Below are positions 38,901 to 46,036 of a stretch of DNA of 64,000 nucleotides, piece after piece. The notes beneath the pieces were generated by a model, which was given only the letters and a program-made list of their open reading frames with translations, searched no databases and had not been told where the DNA came from. This DNA comes from Streptomyces sp. NBC_00425 (lineage in GTDB: Bacteria > Actinomycetota > Actinomycetes > Streptomycetales > Streptomycetaceae): positions 5,704,001 through 5,768,000 of the forward strand of contig NZ_CP107928.1 in NCBI RefSeq assembly GCF_036030735.1. The letters are read 5' to 3'. Position 1 is the stretch's first letter. Every line of letters begins with the position of its first letter. Made by a program: the position numbers and the translations under genes.

Positions 38901-41900
38901 ATGGCCGACATCGAGATCACGCATACGCGGGCAGAAGGCACGATCCTCACCGGATCCAGCAAGGGAGACGGCGTCTTCGAACTGGTCAGGCCGCACGGCT
39001 TCTGGTTCTCCCGCAACGTCGAGGGCCTGTACATCAAGCGGTCCCGCGACAAGGAAGCCCAGCACTGGCGGATCAACGCGGCCGCCGACGCGCTGCGCGA
39101 GGCCGGACACACGGTCACCGTCGACATCCGCGAGGAGGAGCGACGCAGCTTCGAAGAGGCCGAGGCCGAGCGCATGGAGCGCGCCGCCGAGCGCGCCGAG
39201 CGCTACGCCGACCGGGCCGGCCGCGCCGCCGCGACCAGCGACGCCCGATGGGAGGCCGCCCACCGGATCTCGGACGGCATCCCCATGGGCCAGCCGATCC
39301 TCGTCGGCCACCACTCGGAGCGGCGCGCCCGCCGCGACGTCGACCGGATGCACGGTCACATGGCGGCCTCGATCGACGCAGGGAAGAAGGCGTCGTACTA
39401 CGCGGATCGGGCGAAGACGGCCGAGCGCTACGAGGCGTTCCGGAACGACCCGCACCGCACCCTGCGACGCCTCGACCGTCTCGGGGCCGACCTCCGGCAG
39501 CAGGAACGCTACGTCGCCCGCGCCCAAGAGGAAGGCTGGGACGCCGAACGTCACGAGCGCCTGGCCGAGGATCTGCGCGAGGAGATCGCCTGCTGGCAGA
39601 AGATCGTCGAGCAGGCCAAGGCCGACGGCGTGAAGATGTGGGGCCCGGAGGACTTCGCGGCCGGCGACTACGTCCTGTACCTCGGCTCCTGGTACCAGGT
39701 GAAGCGAGTCAACGCGAAGACGCTCAGCGTCGCCTGGAACTTGAGGCTGGCCCCGAAGCAGGTCATGACCTTGGAGGACGCCGACTTCAATGGGCGCACG
39801 TCGACCCACTCGGCCGACTACACGCAGGTGCGGGGCCGCTGCCCCGAAGCGGCCATGACCGCCTTCCTCGCCGACGGCAAGGTCCCCGGCGCAAAGACTG
39901 CTCGCGCCGCCTCCGAGGAGCAGCCCGCCAGCGCCGTGCGCGAGGCACTGGCCGCCAAGCCGAAGACCAAGGCCAAGGGCACGGCCAAGCGGAGGGACCC
40001 CAAGGTGCCCGCCCGGGTGCACGTCACCTGCGACCTGGGAGGCACCGAAGCCACCCTGACATGGCAGAACGGGAACAGCCGACCGCACAAGGACCACCCG
40101 CCGGTCACGATCACCCCGCCCGAGGGGGAGAGGTTCCACCGGGCGGTGTGGTCGAAGCTGCTCCAGGAGGAGATCGGCAAGCTCCTCGCCGAACACGGCT
40201 GGACGTACGGGGGCGACGACTGGACGGTGTCCCGCGACCGCAGCGGGTTCGTGCGCGCCATCGAGCCGCTGCCCGCCCAGCCCGAGCGGCCGGCCGAGGA
40301 GCCCGCCGCCGAGGAGGCCGCGCCGGTCGAGGCCGAGGCGCCGGTCGACGAGCCCGCCGCCACGGCGGAAGGGGAGACCGAGGGGGCAGAAAAAACCCCT
40401 CTGACCAGGGAAAACGTGGAAAACACCCGGAACCACGAGGACCCCGCAGGCGTTGTACATAGTGAGTACGCACTACGCGTCGAGACCCCCCAGGAGGACC
40501 CCATGCCGACCGAGACCGAGACGTACGGCCGCCCCCTCACCCGCAAGGAGCGCAAGGCGGTCCACGTCGCCGTGCTGCGCGCCAAGTCCGCGGTGCAGCC
40601 CGAGGTGGAGCGCACGGCCGAGCTGGACGACGCCTACCGGACGTACGTCGACGACGGGATCGCCTCCACCGACGGCTGGTACGCGCCGCTCGACTTCCAG
40701 GCATGGGCCACCACCCTGGGCGGCGTCAAGGTCGAGTACCCCGTCATCGACACCCGCGCGGTCGGCCTGGCCGCCCTGGCGGAGATGGGGGCCACCGTCC
40801 CCGCGATGGAGGAGGAAGCGGCGCCGGTCGCCGAGCAGCCGAAGGTCTGGGGGCCGGGCGACTTCCGCAGGGGCGACTTCGTCCAGGCGCTGGACCGCTG
40901 GTTCGAGGTGAAGCGGGTCAACCCCCGCAGCGTCTCGATCGAGGACGCGCCGTACCTCATCCAGTGGGCGATGATCACCGGCCAGCGCACCGCGGCCGAG
41001 CAGGCCGAGGCGGAGGCCGCCGCTGTCGAGCCGGTCGCCGAGCCGATCGTCGAGGAGACGCCGGAGGAGGCCGCCGCTGTCGAGCCGATCGTCGAGGAGG
41101 CCCCGGAGGAGGCAGAAAAAACCCCTCTGACCAGGGAAAACGTGGAGAACACCCGGAACCACGAGGACCCCGCAGGTGTTGTACATAGTGACTACGCACT
41201 AAGCGCCTCGACCGAGGAGGACGACATGACCGCCACCACCGCCACCGCGAAGGCCACCACCACCAAGAAGGCCGCCAAGAAGGCCACGGAGCCGAAGGCC
41301 CCGGCCGCCGCCGAGGTCAAGACGGTCCAGCGGCGGGTCGCCGTCGACCGCATCGACCGGGACGCCTCCCAGCCGCGCGAAGAGTTCGACCAGGCCAAGC
41401 TGGAGGAGCTGGCCGGCTCCATGCGCAAGCTGGGCCAGCTCCAGCCCGTCAGCCTTCGCTACAACCCTGGCACCAAGCGGTTCACGCTCATCATGGGCGA
41501 GCGGCGCTGGCGCGCGGCGCAGATGGCGGGCCTGACCGAGCTGGACGCCGTTGTCGTCCACGGCGTCCAGGAGGGCGACCGCGAGACCCTCGCCAAGCAG
41601 GTCGCTGAGAACGTCGGCCGCGCGGACATGACCCCCATCGAGGAGGCTAAGTCCTTCAAGCGGCTCCTCGACGCCGAGTACACCCTCGACGAGGTCGCGG
41701 AGATGTGCGGCAAGTCCACCTCCTACATCGGGTGGAGGGTCGACCTCCTGCGCCTGTGCGACGCGGCGCAGGAAGCGCTCGGCAAGGGCCACCTGCCCGT
41801 CGGAATGGCCTGGTACGTCTCGCTGCTGAGCTGCGACAACCAGATGCGGTTCCTGGCCAAGTACGCCCGGGGCGCGTTCCCCAACGACCGCGCCGCCGAG

Positions 41901-42314
41901 GAGTTCGTCAAGGCCTGCCGCGCGGAGGAGAAGCGGCGCTCCGAGCAGGGCTCCTTCTTCGTCCTCGCCGACGAGACGGCACAGGCCGACGGTGGCACCC
42001 AGGAGGAGATCCCGGGGGCGCACGACGTCTCCGAGGAGGAGCGCGAGCGGATCGGCATGGAGCGCTCCACGCTGACGAAGAAGATCGACCGGCTGTCGAC
42101 GGCCGGCGAGATCCTGTCCGAGTTGGCCACCGCGGACCCGGAGGAGCTGGCGCTCCTCCTGGGCGGCACCCCGGGTGGCGTCGCCGGTCACGAGCTGCGC
42201 ATCGAGCACCTGAAGAAGCTGATCGGGAAGGCGTCGAGCAACCTGCGGAAGGCGCAGGCCATCGCCGAGGTCCGCGCCAGCGGCATCGTCATCAACCCCG
42301 AGGCCGCCGCGTAG
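38901..42314 (+). CDS. 1137-codon open frame: DUF3560 protein, middle module and ParB-like protein in one frame
   Basis: Residues ~1-170 match DUF3560 (ITHTRAEGTILTGSSKGDGV, GQPILVGHHSERRARRD). A ~50-residue module occurs twice (KMWGPEDFAAGDYVLYLGSW near 245 and KVWGPGDFRRGDFVQALDRW near 647). From residue ~776 a ParB/Spo0J-type protein follows (VDRIDRDASQPREEFDQAKL, GERRWRAAQMAGL, then an HTH). Promoter cassettes C3 and C4 fall inside, translated as the near-identical peptides at residues 497-524 and 739-766. It may make one fusion protein, or three products from internal starts at 40503 and 41226. DUF3560 and ParB proteins are common on actinobacterial mobile elements. Confidence 0.75.
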   Translation: MADIEITHTRAEGTILTGSSKGDGVFELVRPHGFWFSRNVEGLYIKRSRDKEAQHWRINAAADALREAGHTVTVDIREEERRSFEEAEAERMERAAERAERYADRAGRAAATSDARWEAAHRISDGIPMGQPILVGHHSERRARRDVDRMHGHMAASIDAGKKASYYADRAKTAERYEAFRNDPHRTLRRLDRLGADLRQQERYVARAQEEGWDAERHERLAEDLREEIACWQKIVEQAKADGVKMWGPEDFAAGDYVLYLGSWYQVKRVNAKTLSVAWNLRLAPKQVMTLEDADFNGRTSTHSADYTQVRGRCPEAAMTAFLADGKVPGAKTARAASEEQPASAVREALAAKPKTKAKGTAKRRDPKVPARVHVTCDLGGTEATLTWQNGNSRPHKDHPPVTITPPEGERFHRAVWSKLLQEEIGKLLAEHGWTYGGDDWTVSRDRSGFVRAIEPLPAQPERPAEEPAAEEAAPVEAEAPVDEPAATAEGETEGAEKTPLTRENVENTRNHEDPAGVVHSEYALRVETPQEDPMPTETETYGRPLTRKERKAVHVAVLRAKSAVQPEVERTAELDDAYRTYVDDGIASTDGWYAPLDFQAWATTLGGVKVEYPVIDTRAVGLAALAEMGATVPAMEEEAAPVAEQPKVWGPGDFRRGDFVQALDRWFEVKRVNPRSVSIEDAPYLIQWAMITGQRTAAEQAEAEAAAVEPVAEPIVEETPEEAAAVEPIVEEAPEEAEKTPLTRENVENTRNHEDPAGVVHSDYALSASTEEDDMTATTATAKATTTKKAAKKATEPKAPAAAEVKTVQRRVAVDRIDRDASQPREEFDQAKLEELAGSMRKLGQLQPVSLRYNPGTKRFTLIMGERRWRAAQMAGLTELDAVVVHGVQEGDRETLAKQVAENVGRADMTPIEEAKSFKRLLDAEYTLDEVAEMCGKSTSYIGWRVDLLRLCDAAQEALGKGHLPVGMAWYVSLLSCDNQMRFLAKYARGAFPNDRAAEEFVKACRAEEKRRSEQGSFFVLADETAQADGGTQEEIPGAHDVSEEERERIGMERSTLTKKIDRLSTAGEILSELATADPEELALLLGGTPGGVAGHELRIEHLKKLIGKASSNLRKAQAIAEVRASGIVINPEAAA
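40429..40475 (+). promoter_or_regulatory. Promoter/operator cassette C3, inside an open frame
   Basis: GGAAC 40429-40433; 18 bases; GTT 40452-40454; 5 bases; TAGTG-N6-CACTA 40460-40475; CAGGAGGA before the in-frame ATG 40503. Confidence 0.75.
41155..41201 (+). promoter_or_regulatory. Promoter/operator cassette C4, inside an open frame
   Basis: GGAAC 41155-41159; 18 bases; GTT 41178-41180; 5 bases; TAGTG-N6-CACTA 41186-41201; GAGGAGGA before the in-frame ATG 41226. Nearly identical to C3 over ~89 bases. Confidence 0.75.
41226..42314 (+). other. Possible internal product 2: stand-alone ParB-like protein
   Basis: From ATG 41226 the product would be a 362-residue ParB/RepB-type protein: Ala/Lys N-terminus, ParB N-domain with GERRWRAAQMAGL, an HTH (YTLDEVAEMCGKSTSYIGWR) and a helical C-terminus. 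Its length is normal for the family, so this is likely the functional unit. It may serve partition of a plasmid-like state or regulation. Confidence 0.6.
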
Positions 42315-42327
42315 TGCCTACCCACTA
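42312..42327. promoter_or_regulatory. Solitary TAGTG-N6-CACTA operator at the end of the ParB frame
   Basis: TAGTG (42312-42316) includes the stop codon TAG; CACTA is at 42323-42327. There is no GGAAC/GTT element upstream, so the protein-binding site occurs here without the promoter. Confidence 0.7.
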
Positions 42328-42349
42328 GGGCCGCCCTTCGGAGCGGCCC
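42328..42349 (+). terminator. Hairpin terminator
   Basis: GGGCCGC (42328-42334) pairs with GCGGCCC (42343-42349), directly after the solitary operator. Confidence 0.6.
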
Positions 42350-42419
42350 CCCCCACCCCCCTCGCGGGAGCGCCGCACAGCGCGACGCTCCCGCCCCCTC
42401 AACCCACACGGAGGCCCCC

Positions 42420-43250
42420 ATGCAGTTCACCGCCGAAGCTCTCGCCGTCCTCACCGACCAGCGCACGGAGATCCGCGACGACCGCGTGCGCATCCCCTTC
42501 GACCTCGACCGGCCGGTCTACGAGCAGGTCGACCGCGTCCTGAAGGACATGGGCGGCCGGTGGGACGGTCGCATGCGGGTCCGCGCGCACGTCTTCCCGC
42601 AGCGGATCGAGGAGTTCATGCGCCAGTGCCTCACGGCCGGGGAGTACCCGGGGAAGAACGAGCAGGGCTGGTACGCCACCCCGCCCGCGCTGGTCACGCA
42701 GATCGTCGACCTCGCCGGGATCCGCGCCGGGGACATCGTGCTGGAGCCATCGGCCGGCGCGGGCGCGATGACGTCCGAGATCGCCCGCCGCGGCGGCCTG
42801 GTCGACGCGTACGAGATCGACGAGCGCCGCGCCGACGTCCTGCGGGCGCAGGGCGACTGCCGCAGGGTCTTCGCCGCCGACTTCCTCGCCCAGGACCCGA
42901 TGGAGTACGCGGAGGGCTTCGACAAGGTGGTGATGAACCCGCCGTTCAACAACGGGCTCGACCACATCCTTCACGCGATCCAGTTCATGAAGGACGACGG
43001 CATCCTGGTCTCCGTCATGAGCCAGGGCCTGATGTGGTGGAGCGACAAGAAGTCGACCGCCTTCCGTGAGGTCGTCGAGGAGGTCGGCGGGGAGATCGAG
43101 GCCCTGCCCGACGACTCGTTCGCGGTCTCCGGGACGAGCGTCCGCACCTGCCTCGTCTTCCTCCCCGGCTATGCGGGAGGCCCGCTGCGTACCCACGACT
43201 GGCTGATGCGGCAGCCGAAGCAGCTCGACCTGTTCGACATGGCCGCCTGA
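42420..43250 (+). CDS. Adenine-specific DNA methyltransferase (class I, NPPF)
   Basis: A 276-residue SAM-dependent methyltransferase. Motif I is VLEPSAGAGAMTSEIARRGG, and the catalytic motif IV is VVMNPPFNNG at about residue 172. An N-terminal ~70-residue segment (RIPFDLDRPVYEQVDRVLKD) precedes the catalytic fold. It is likely a solitary phage N6-adenine methyltransferase protecting DNA from host restriction or marking it for regulation; no restriction endonuclease lies beside it. Confidence 0.88.
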   Translation: MQFTAEALAVLTDQRTEIRDDRVRIPFDLDRPVYEQVDRVLKDMGGRWDGRMRVRAHVFPQRIEEFMRQCLTAGEYPGKNEQGWYATPPALVTQIVDLAGIRAGDIVLEPSAGAGAMTSEIARRGGLVDAYEIDERRADVLRAQGDCRRVFAADFLAQDPMEYAEGFDKVVMNPPFNNGLDHILHAIQFMKDDGILVSVMSQGLMWWSDKKSTAFREVVEEVGGEIEALPDDSFAVSGTSVRTCLVFLPGYAGGPLRTHDWLMRQPKQLDLFDMAA

Positions 43251-43267
43251 CCGGGCTCATCCCGCCA

Positions 43268-43326
43268 CCACTTTCCCAAATGATTTTTGGGAAAGTGGAT
43301 TAGGCAAAGTGAGTTGCGGAAAGGAT
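43268..43326 (+). promoter_or_regulatory. GGTTAGG-type promoter/operator 3 with perfect dyad
   Basis: CCACTTTCCCAAA (43268-43280) pairs perfectly with TTTGGGAAAGTGG (43286-43298). The conserved TGGATTAGGCAAAGT (43296-43310) and GAGTTGCGGAAAGGAT follow. It precedes the gene at 43373. Confidence 0.65.
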
Positions 43327-43372
43327 CAAGGTAGAACGACCAACCGCCACAATCACCCAGGAAAGGGACAGC

Positions 43373-43813
43373 ATGACCAGCCCGATCAAACTCGCCACCT
43401 GCACCTACCAGGAGTTCACCCCCGACATGGGCACCCCCGTCCGCACCACGGCCGGCCGCCCCCGCTTCGCCCTCCCGTACCCCATGACCGCGCACGCCCG
43501 ACTCATCACCCCGTCCTGGGACCTCGTCAGGGCCGGCCTCCCCCAAGACGCCTACGAGTTTCAGTACCGGCGGGCCCTCAACGAGACCGGCCTCGAGCAG
43601 ATCCAGGCCGAGCTGCTGCGCATCGCGGGCGCATACGACCTGGACAGCCCCCTCGTCCTCCTCTGCTTCGACAAGCTCAACCAGCTGCCCGCCCGGGACG
43701 CCTGGTGCCACCGCACCCACTTCGGCAAGTGGTACGCGGAGCAGACCGGCGTCGACGTACCCGAGCTCGGCGCACTGCCCAAGCAGGCCCCCGCTCAGGG
43801 CGGCCTCTTCTAA
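43373..43813 (+). CDS. DUF488-like protein
   Basis: A 146-residue protein. LATCTYQEFTPDMGTPVRTT at the start and LVLLCFDKLNQLPARDAWCH near residue 110, followed by HFGKWYAEQTGV, match the DUF488 pattern (Cys-Phe and Cys-His-Arg). The activity of the family is not established. GGAAAGGGA precedes the ATG. Confidence 0.7.
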   Translation: MTSPIKLATCTYQEFTPDMGTPVRTTAGRPRFALPYPMTAHARLITPSWDLVRAGLPQDAYEFQYRRALNETGLEQIQAELLRIAGAYDLDSPLVLLCFDKLNQLPARDAWCHRTHFGKWYAEQTGVDVPELGALPKQAPAQGGLF

Positions 43814-43832
43814 CCACCCCCAGCACGCCAAC

Positions 43833-43862
43833 CCGGCCGGGACCCCACAAGGTCCCGGCCGG
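43833..43862 (+). terminator. Hairpin terminator
   Basis: A perfect 12-bp stem CCGGCCGGGACC/GGTCCCGGCCGG (43833-43844, 43851-43862), nearly identical to the hairpin at 45983-46012. Confidence 0.75.
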
Positions 43863-43886
43863 ACCCACACCCGGACGGAGAACCAC

Positions 43887-44246
43887 ATGCAGCACCTCAC
43901 CTCGACCCGCGTCACCCTCCCCGGCCTCGAAGGGTCCTACGAGGCGTACGTCGCCCCCGGCCGCGACTGCAGCCCGCTGTTCACCCTCGACACCACCCGG
44001 AAGATCGCGGCCGAGACGCAGAAGGTCGCCGCCGCATCGCGGGACCCGCGCAGCGCCGAGACCATCCATGTCCTCGAGGCCGCCCCCGCCGCGGCCGGCC
44101 AGCGGGCCGCGATCGTCGTGCACGTCGACTGGTGCGCCCAGACCGACGGCGACGCCGACGCGGCACGCATCGTCACGCCGAACGGGAACGGCCTGTACCC
44201 GCTCGGGACCGACTGGCAGTGGGCGCCGGTCGCCTGCCGCCAGTAG
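43887..44246 (+). CDS. Unknown protein, paralogue of the N-terminus of the next gene
   Basis: A 119-residue beta-rich protein. TRVTLPGLEGSYEAYV, FTLDTTRKIA and ETIHVLEAAP align with TRVTLDNIVGPYDAIG, FTLDATRQVS and ETIHVIDGRQ of the following gene. ATG 43887 has CGGAG upstream. Function unknown. Confidence 0.65.
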   Translation: MQHLTSTRVTLPGLEGSYEAYVAPGRDCSPLFTLDTTRKIAAETQKVAAASRDPRSAETIHVLEAAPAAAGQRAAIVVHVDWCAQTDGDADAARIVTPNGNGLYPLGTDWQWAPVACRQ

Positions 44247-44254
44247 CCACCCCC

Positions 44255-44279
44255 GGGGCGGGCGCACGACGCCCGCCCC
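44255..44279 (+). terminator. Hairpin terminator
   Basis: GGGGCGGGCG/CGCCCGCCCC, 44255-44264 and 44270-44279, perfect 10-bp stem. Confidence 0.7.
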
Positions 44280-44320
44280 GCCGTCCAGCACCGCTCACAC
44301 AAGGAATGAAGGGCTCCGCC

Positions 44321-45217
44321 ATGATCGCCACCCGCGTCACCCTGGACAACATCGTCGGCCCGTACGACGCCATCGGGACTGGCTGGTCCTACCGCTTCAC
44401 CCTCGACGCCACCCGGCAGGTATCGACCGGGACGCTGGAGATGGCCGACAGCTACGGCTTCACCAGCATGGAGACCATCCACGTCATCGACGGCCGCCAG
44501 GGCAGCCCGGACACGGTCCACATCATCGACAGCGGCGAGACGTACGAGGTCAACGAGGACGGCGACCGCGCCGCCCGCGCCGTCGCCGTCCGCGTCCGCT
44601 GGCGCGGCACGACGCCGAACGCGACGCTCGTCCCGGTCACCCCGCAGGCCCGCCGCGCCGCCCGCAAGACGCAGGGCAAGGCCGGCGGCCGTGGCGCTGC
44701 CCGCGCGGTCGTCGTGTGCGTCCGCTGGCAGTGGGTCGACGAGGAGGGCTCGACCGCGGCCGACATCATCAAGCCGGTCGACGGCCACTACCCCATCGGG
44801 GGCAGGGAATGGCCGTGGTGCGTCGTCACCTGGGCCTGCGCATGCGGATACACCCAGGACTGGGACGAGGGCTGTTCCTGCGGCCTCACCCGCGACGGGC
44901 AGCCAGCAACGCCCCTCGCCGCCGCCAGCCACAAGGCCGGCGAGGAGCTGCGGACCCTGGTCCCCGGCGTGACGTCCGCCCTGGTCGACCTCACTGGCCC
45001 GCCGTACATCTGCGCGGTGTTCGCGGGCGACGTCGAGATCGACACGGCCGACGACACCGGCCCCTTCGACAGCGAGACCCTCGGCGCCGCCGACACGGCG
45101 CTGCGGGCCGCCTACGACGAGCCCGGCGCGGACGAGAAGGCGGCCGGCTGGGAGCTGGTCCCGGACCCGAAGTCACAGCACCTGTACCGGATCACCTTCG
45201 CCCCCGCCCCCCAGTAG
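44321..45217 (+). CDS. Unknown protein with duplicated N-terminal domain
   Basis: A 298-residue protein. The first ~110 residues match the preceding gene. A Cys cluster follows (WACACGYTQDWDEGCSCGL, residues ~170-190), then a C-terminal domain (LVDLTGPPYICAVFAGDVEI). ATG 44321 has AAGGG upstream; ATG 44306 is the alternative. Function unknown. Confidence 0.65.
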   Translation: MIATRVTLDNIVGPYDAIGTGWSYRFTLDATRQVSTGTLEMADSYGFTSMETIHVIDGRQGSPDTVHIIDSGETYEVNEDGDRAARAVAVRVRWRGTTPNATLVPVTPQARRAARKTQGKAGGRGAARAVVVCVRWQWVDEEGSTAADIIKPVDGHYPIGGREWPWCVVTWACACGYTQDWDEGCSCGLTRDGQPATPLAAASHKAGEELRTLVPGVTSALVDLTGPPYICAVFAGDVEIDTADDTGPFDSETLGAADTALRAAYDEPGADEKAAGWELVPDPKSQHLYRITFAPAPQ

Positions 45218-45225
45218 CCCGACCC

Positions 45226-45250
45226 GGGCGGGCGCATCCGGCGCCCGCCC
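45226..45250 (+). terminator. Hairpin terminator
   Basis: GGGCGGGCGC/GCGCCCGCCC, 45226-45235 and 45241-45250, loop ATCCG. Confidence 0.7.
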
Positions 45251-45290
45251 CGACCTCCAGCACCCCACCCACATGGAACGAGGACGTCAC

Positions 45291-45875
45291 ATGACCACTC
45301 AGCCGACTTACCAGGTTGACCAGCTCCCCGAGCACCTCCGCAGCCAGGTCCGGGTGACGGACGCCGGCTGCTGGGAGTGGCAGGGCAAGGTGAACAACAA
45401 GGGGTACGGCTACTACTCGGAGCGCGGCCGGCACACGTATGCGCACCGTAGCTCGTACGAGGCTCTGGTCGGGCCGATCCCTGACGGCCTGGAGATCGAC
45501 CACCTCTGCGTGAACCCGCCATGCATCAACCCGGCCGACCTGGAGCCCGTGACGCACGCCGAGAACCAGCGGCGGATCGCCGAGCGCCAGACGGCATGCA
45601 AGCGGCAGGGGCATGACTGGACCGACCCCGCCAACGTCCGCACCCGGCCGAACGGCTCCCGGTACTGCTACGCGTGCGAACGGGAGGCGCAGCGCCGACG
45701 GCACACCGAGAAGACCGGCGTCCCCTACCGGGGCGCACAGGCCGACCGAACGCACTGCCCACAGGGCCACCCGTACGACGAGGAGAACACCTACAGGACC
45801 AAGCGGGGCGGCCGGATGTGCAAGGAGTGCACGCGACAGCGGAACAGGGAACGGCGTGCACTGAAGCGGCTCTGA
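45291..45875 (+). CDS. HNH endonuclease
   Basis: A 194-residue nuclease. CWEWQGKVNNKGYGYYSERG and AHRSSYEALVGPIPDG precede the catalytic LEIDHLCVNPPCINPADLE, followed by EPVTHAENQRR. The DH pair and final Asn are intact. A second Cys/His half (RYCYACEREAQRRRH and MCKECTRQRNR) forms a zinc region. Such genes are free-standing phage homing-type or packaging-related nucleases. The product also shows what the three proteins at 14.1-15.6 kb have lost. Confidence 0.9.
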   Translation: MTTQPTYQVDQLPEHLRSQVRVTDAGCWEWQGKVNNKGYGYYSERGRHTYAHRSSYEALVGPIPDGLEIDHLCVNPPCINPADLEPVTHAENQRRIAERQTACKRQGHDWTDPANVRTRPNGSRYCYACEREAQRRRHTEKTGVPYRGAQADRTHCPQGHPYDEENTYRTKRGGRMCKECTRQRNRERRALKRL

Positions 45876-45956
45876 CCTGGGGATTCTCTGAAAAACCCCG
45901 GGTGAACCCGGAACCGCCCGCGCCCCTCGCGCGTTGTTCATAGTGACTACCCACTA
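45873..45956 (+). promoter_or_regulatory. Promoter/operator cassette C5
   Basis: The TGA of the HNH gene opens the cassette (TGACCTGGG, 45873). GGAAC 45910-45914; 18 bases; GTT 45933-45935; 5 bases; TAGTG-N6-CACTA 45941-45956. Unlike the others, a hairpin lies between it and the gene. Confidence 0.8.
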
Positions 45957-45982
45957 CGACGACGTCACTCGATCCAGCCCCA

Positions 45983-46012
45983 CCGGCCGGGACCCAACAG
46001 GGTCCCGGCCGG
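45983..46012 (+). terminator. Hairpin in the leader of the cytosine methyltransferase gene (possible attenuator)
   Basis: A perfect 13-bp stem, CCGGCCGGGACCC (45983-45995) with GGGTCCCGGCCGG (46000-46012), lies downstream of cassette C5 and 24 bases before the start codon. Confidence 0.6.
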
Positions 46013-46036
46013 ACCCATCTCCCGAGGAGGCCCTCA

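Larger units (their letters stand above)
40503..42314 (+). other. Possible internal product 1 of the long frame
   Basis: The in-frame ATG at 40503 has CAGGAGGA four bases upstream and cassette C3 before it. A product from here would have 603 residues: the second WGP-type module plus the ParB-like protein. It was probably once, or still is, a separate gene. Confidence 0.5.

Noticed and set aside
44321-45217. Restriction endonuclease partner for the methyltransferases
   Set aside because: No catalytic PD-(D/E)XK or HNH motif in this protein; the HNH enzyme at 45291 looks like a homing/packaging type rather than a restriction subunit.
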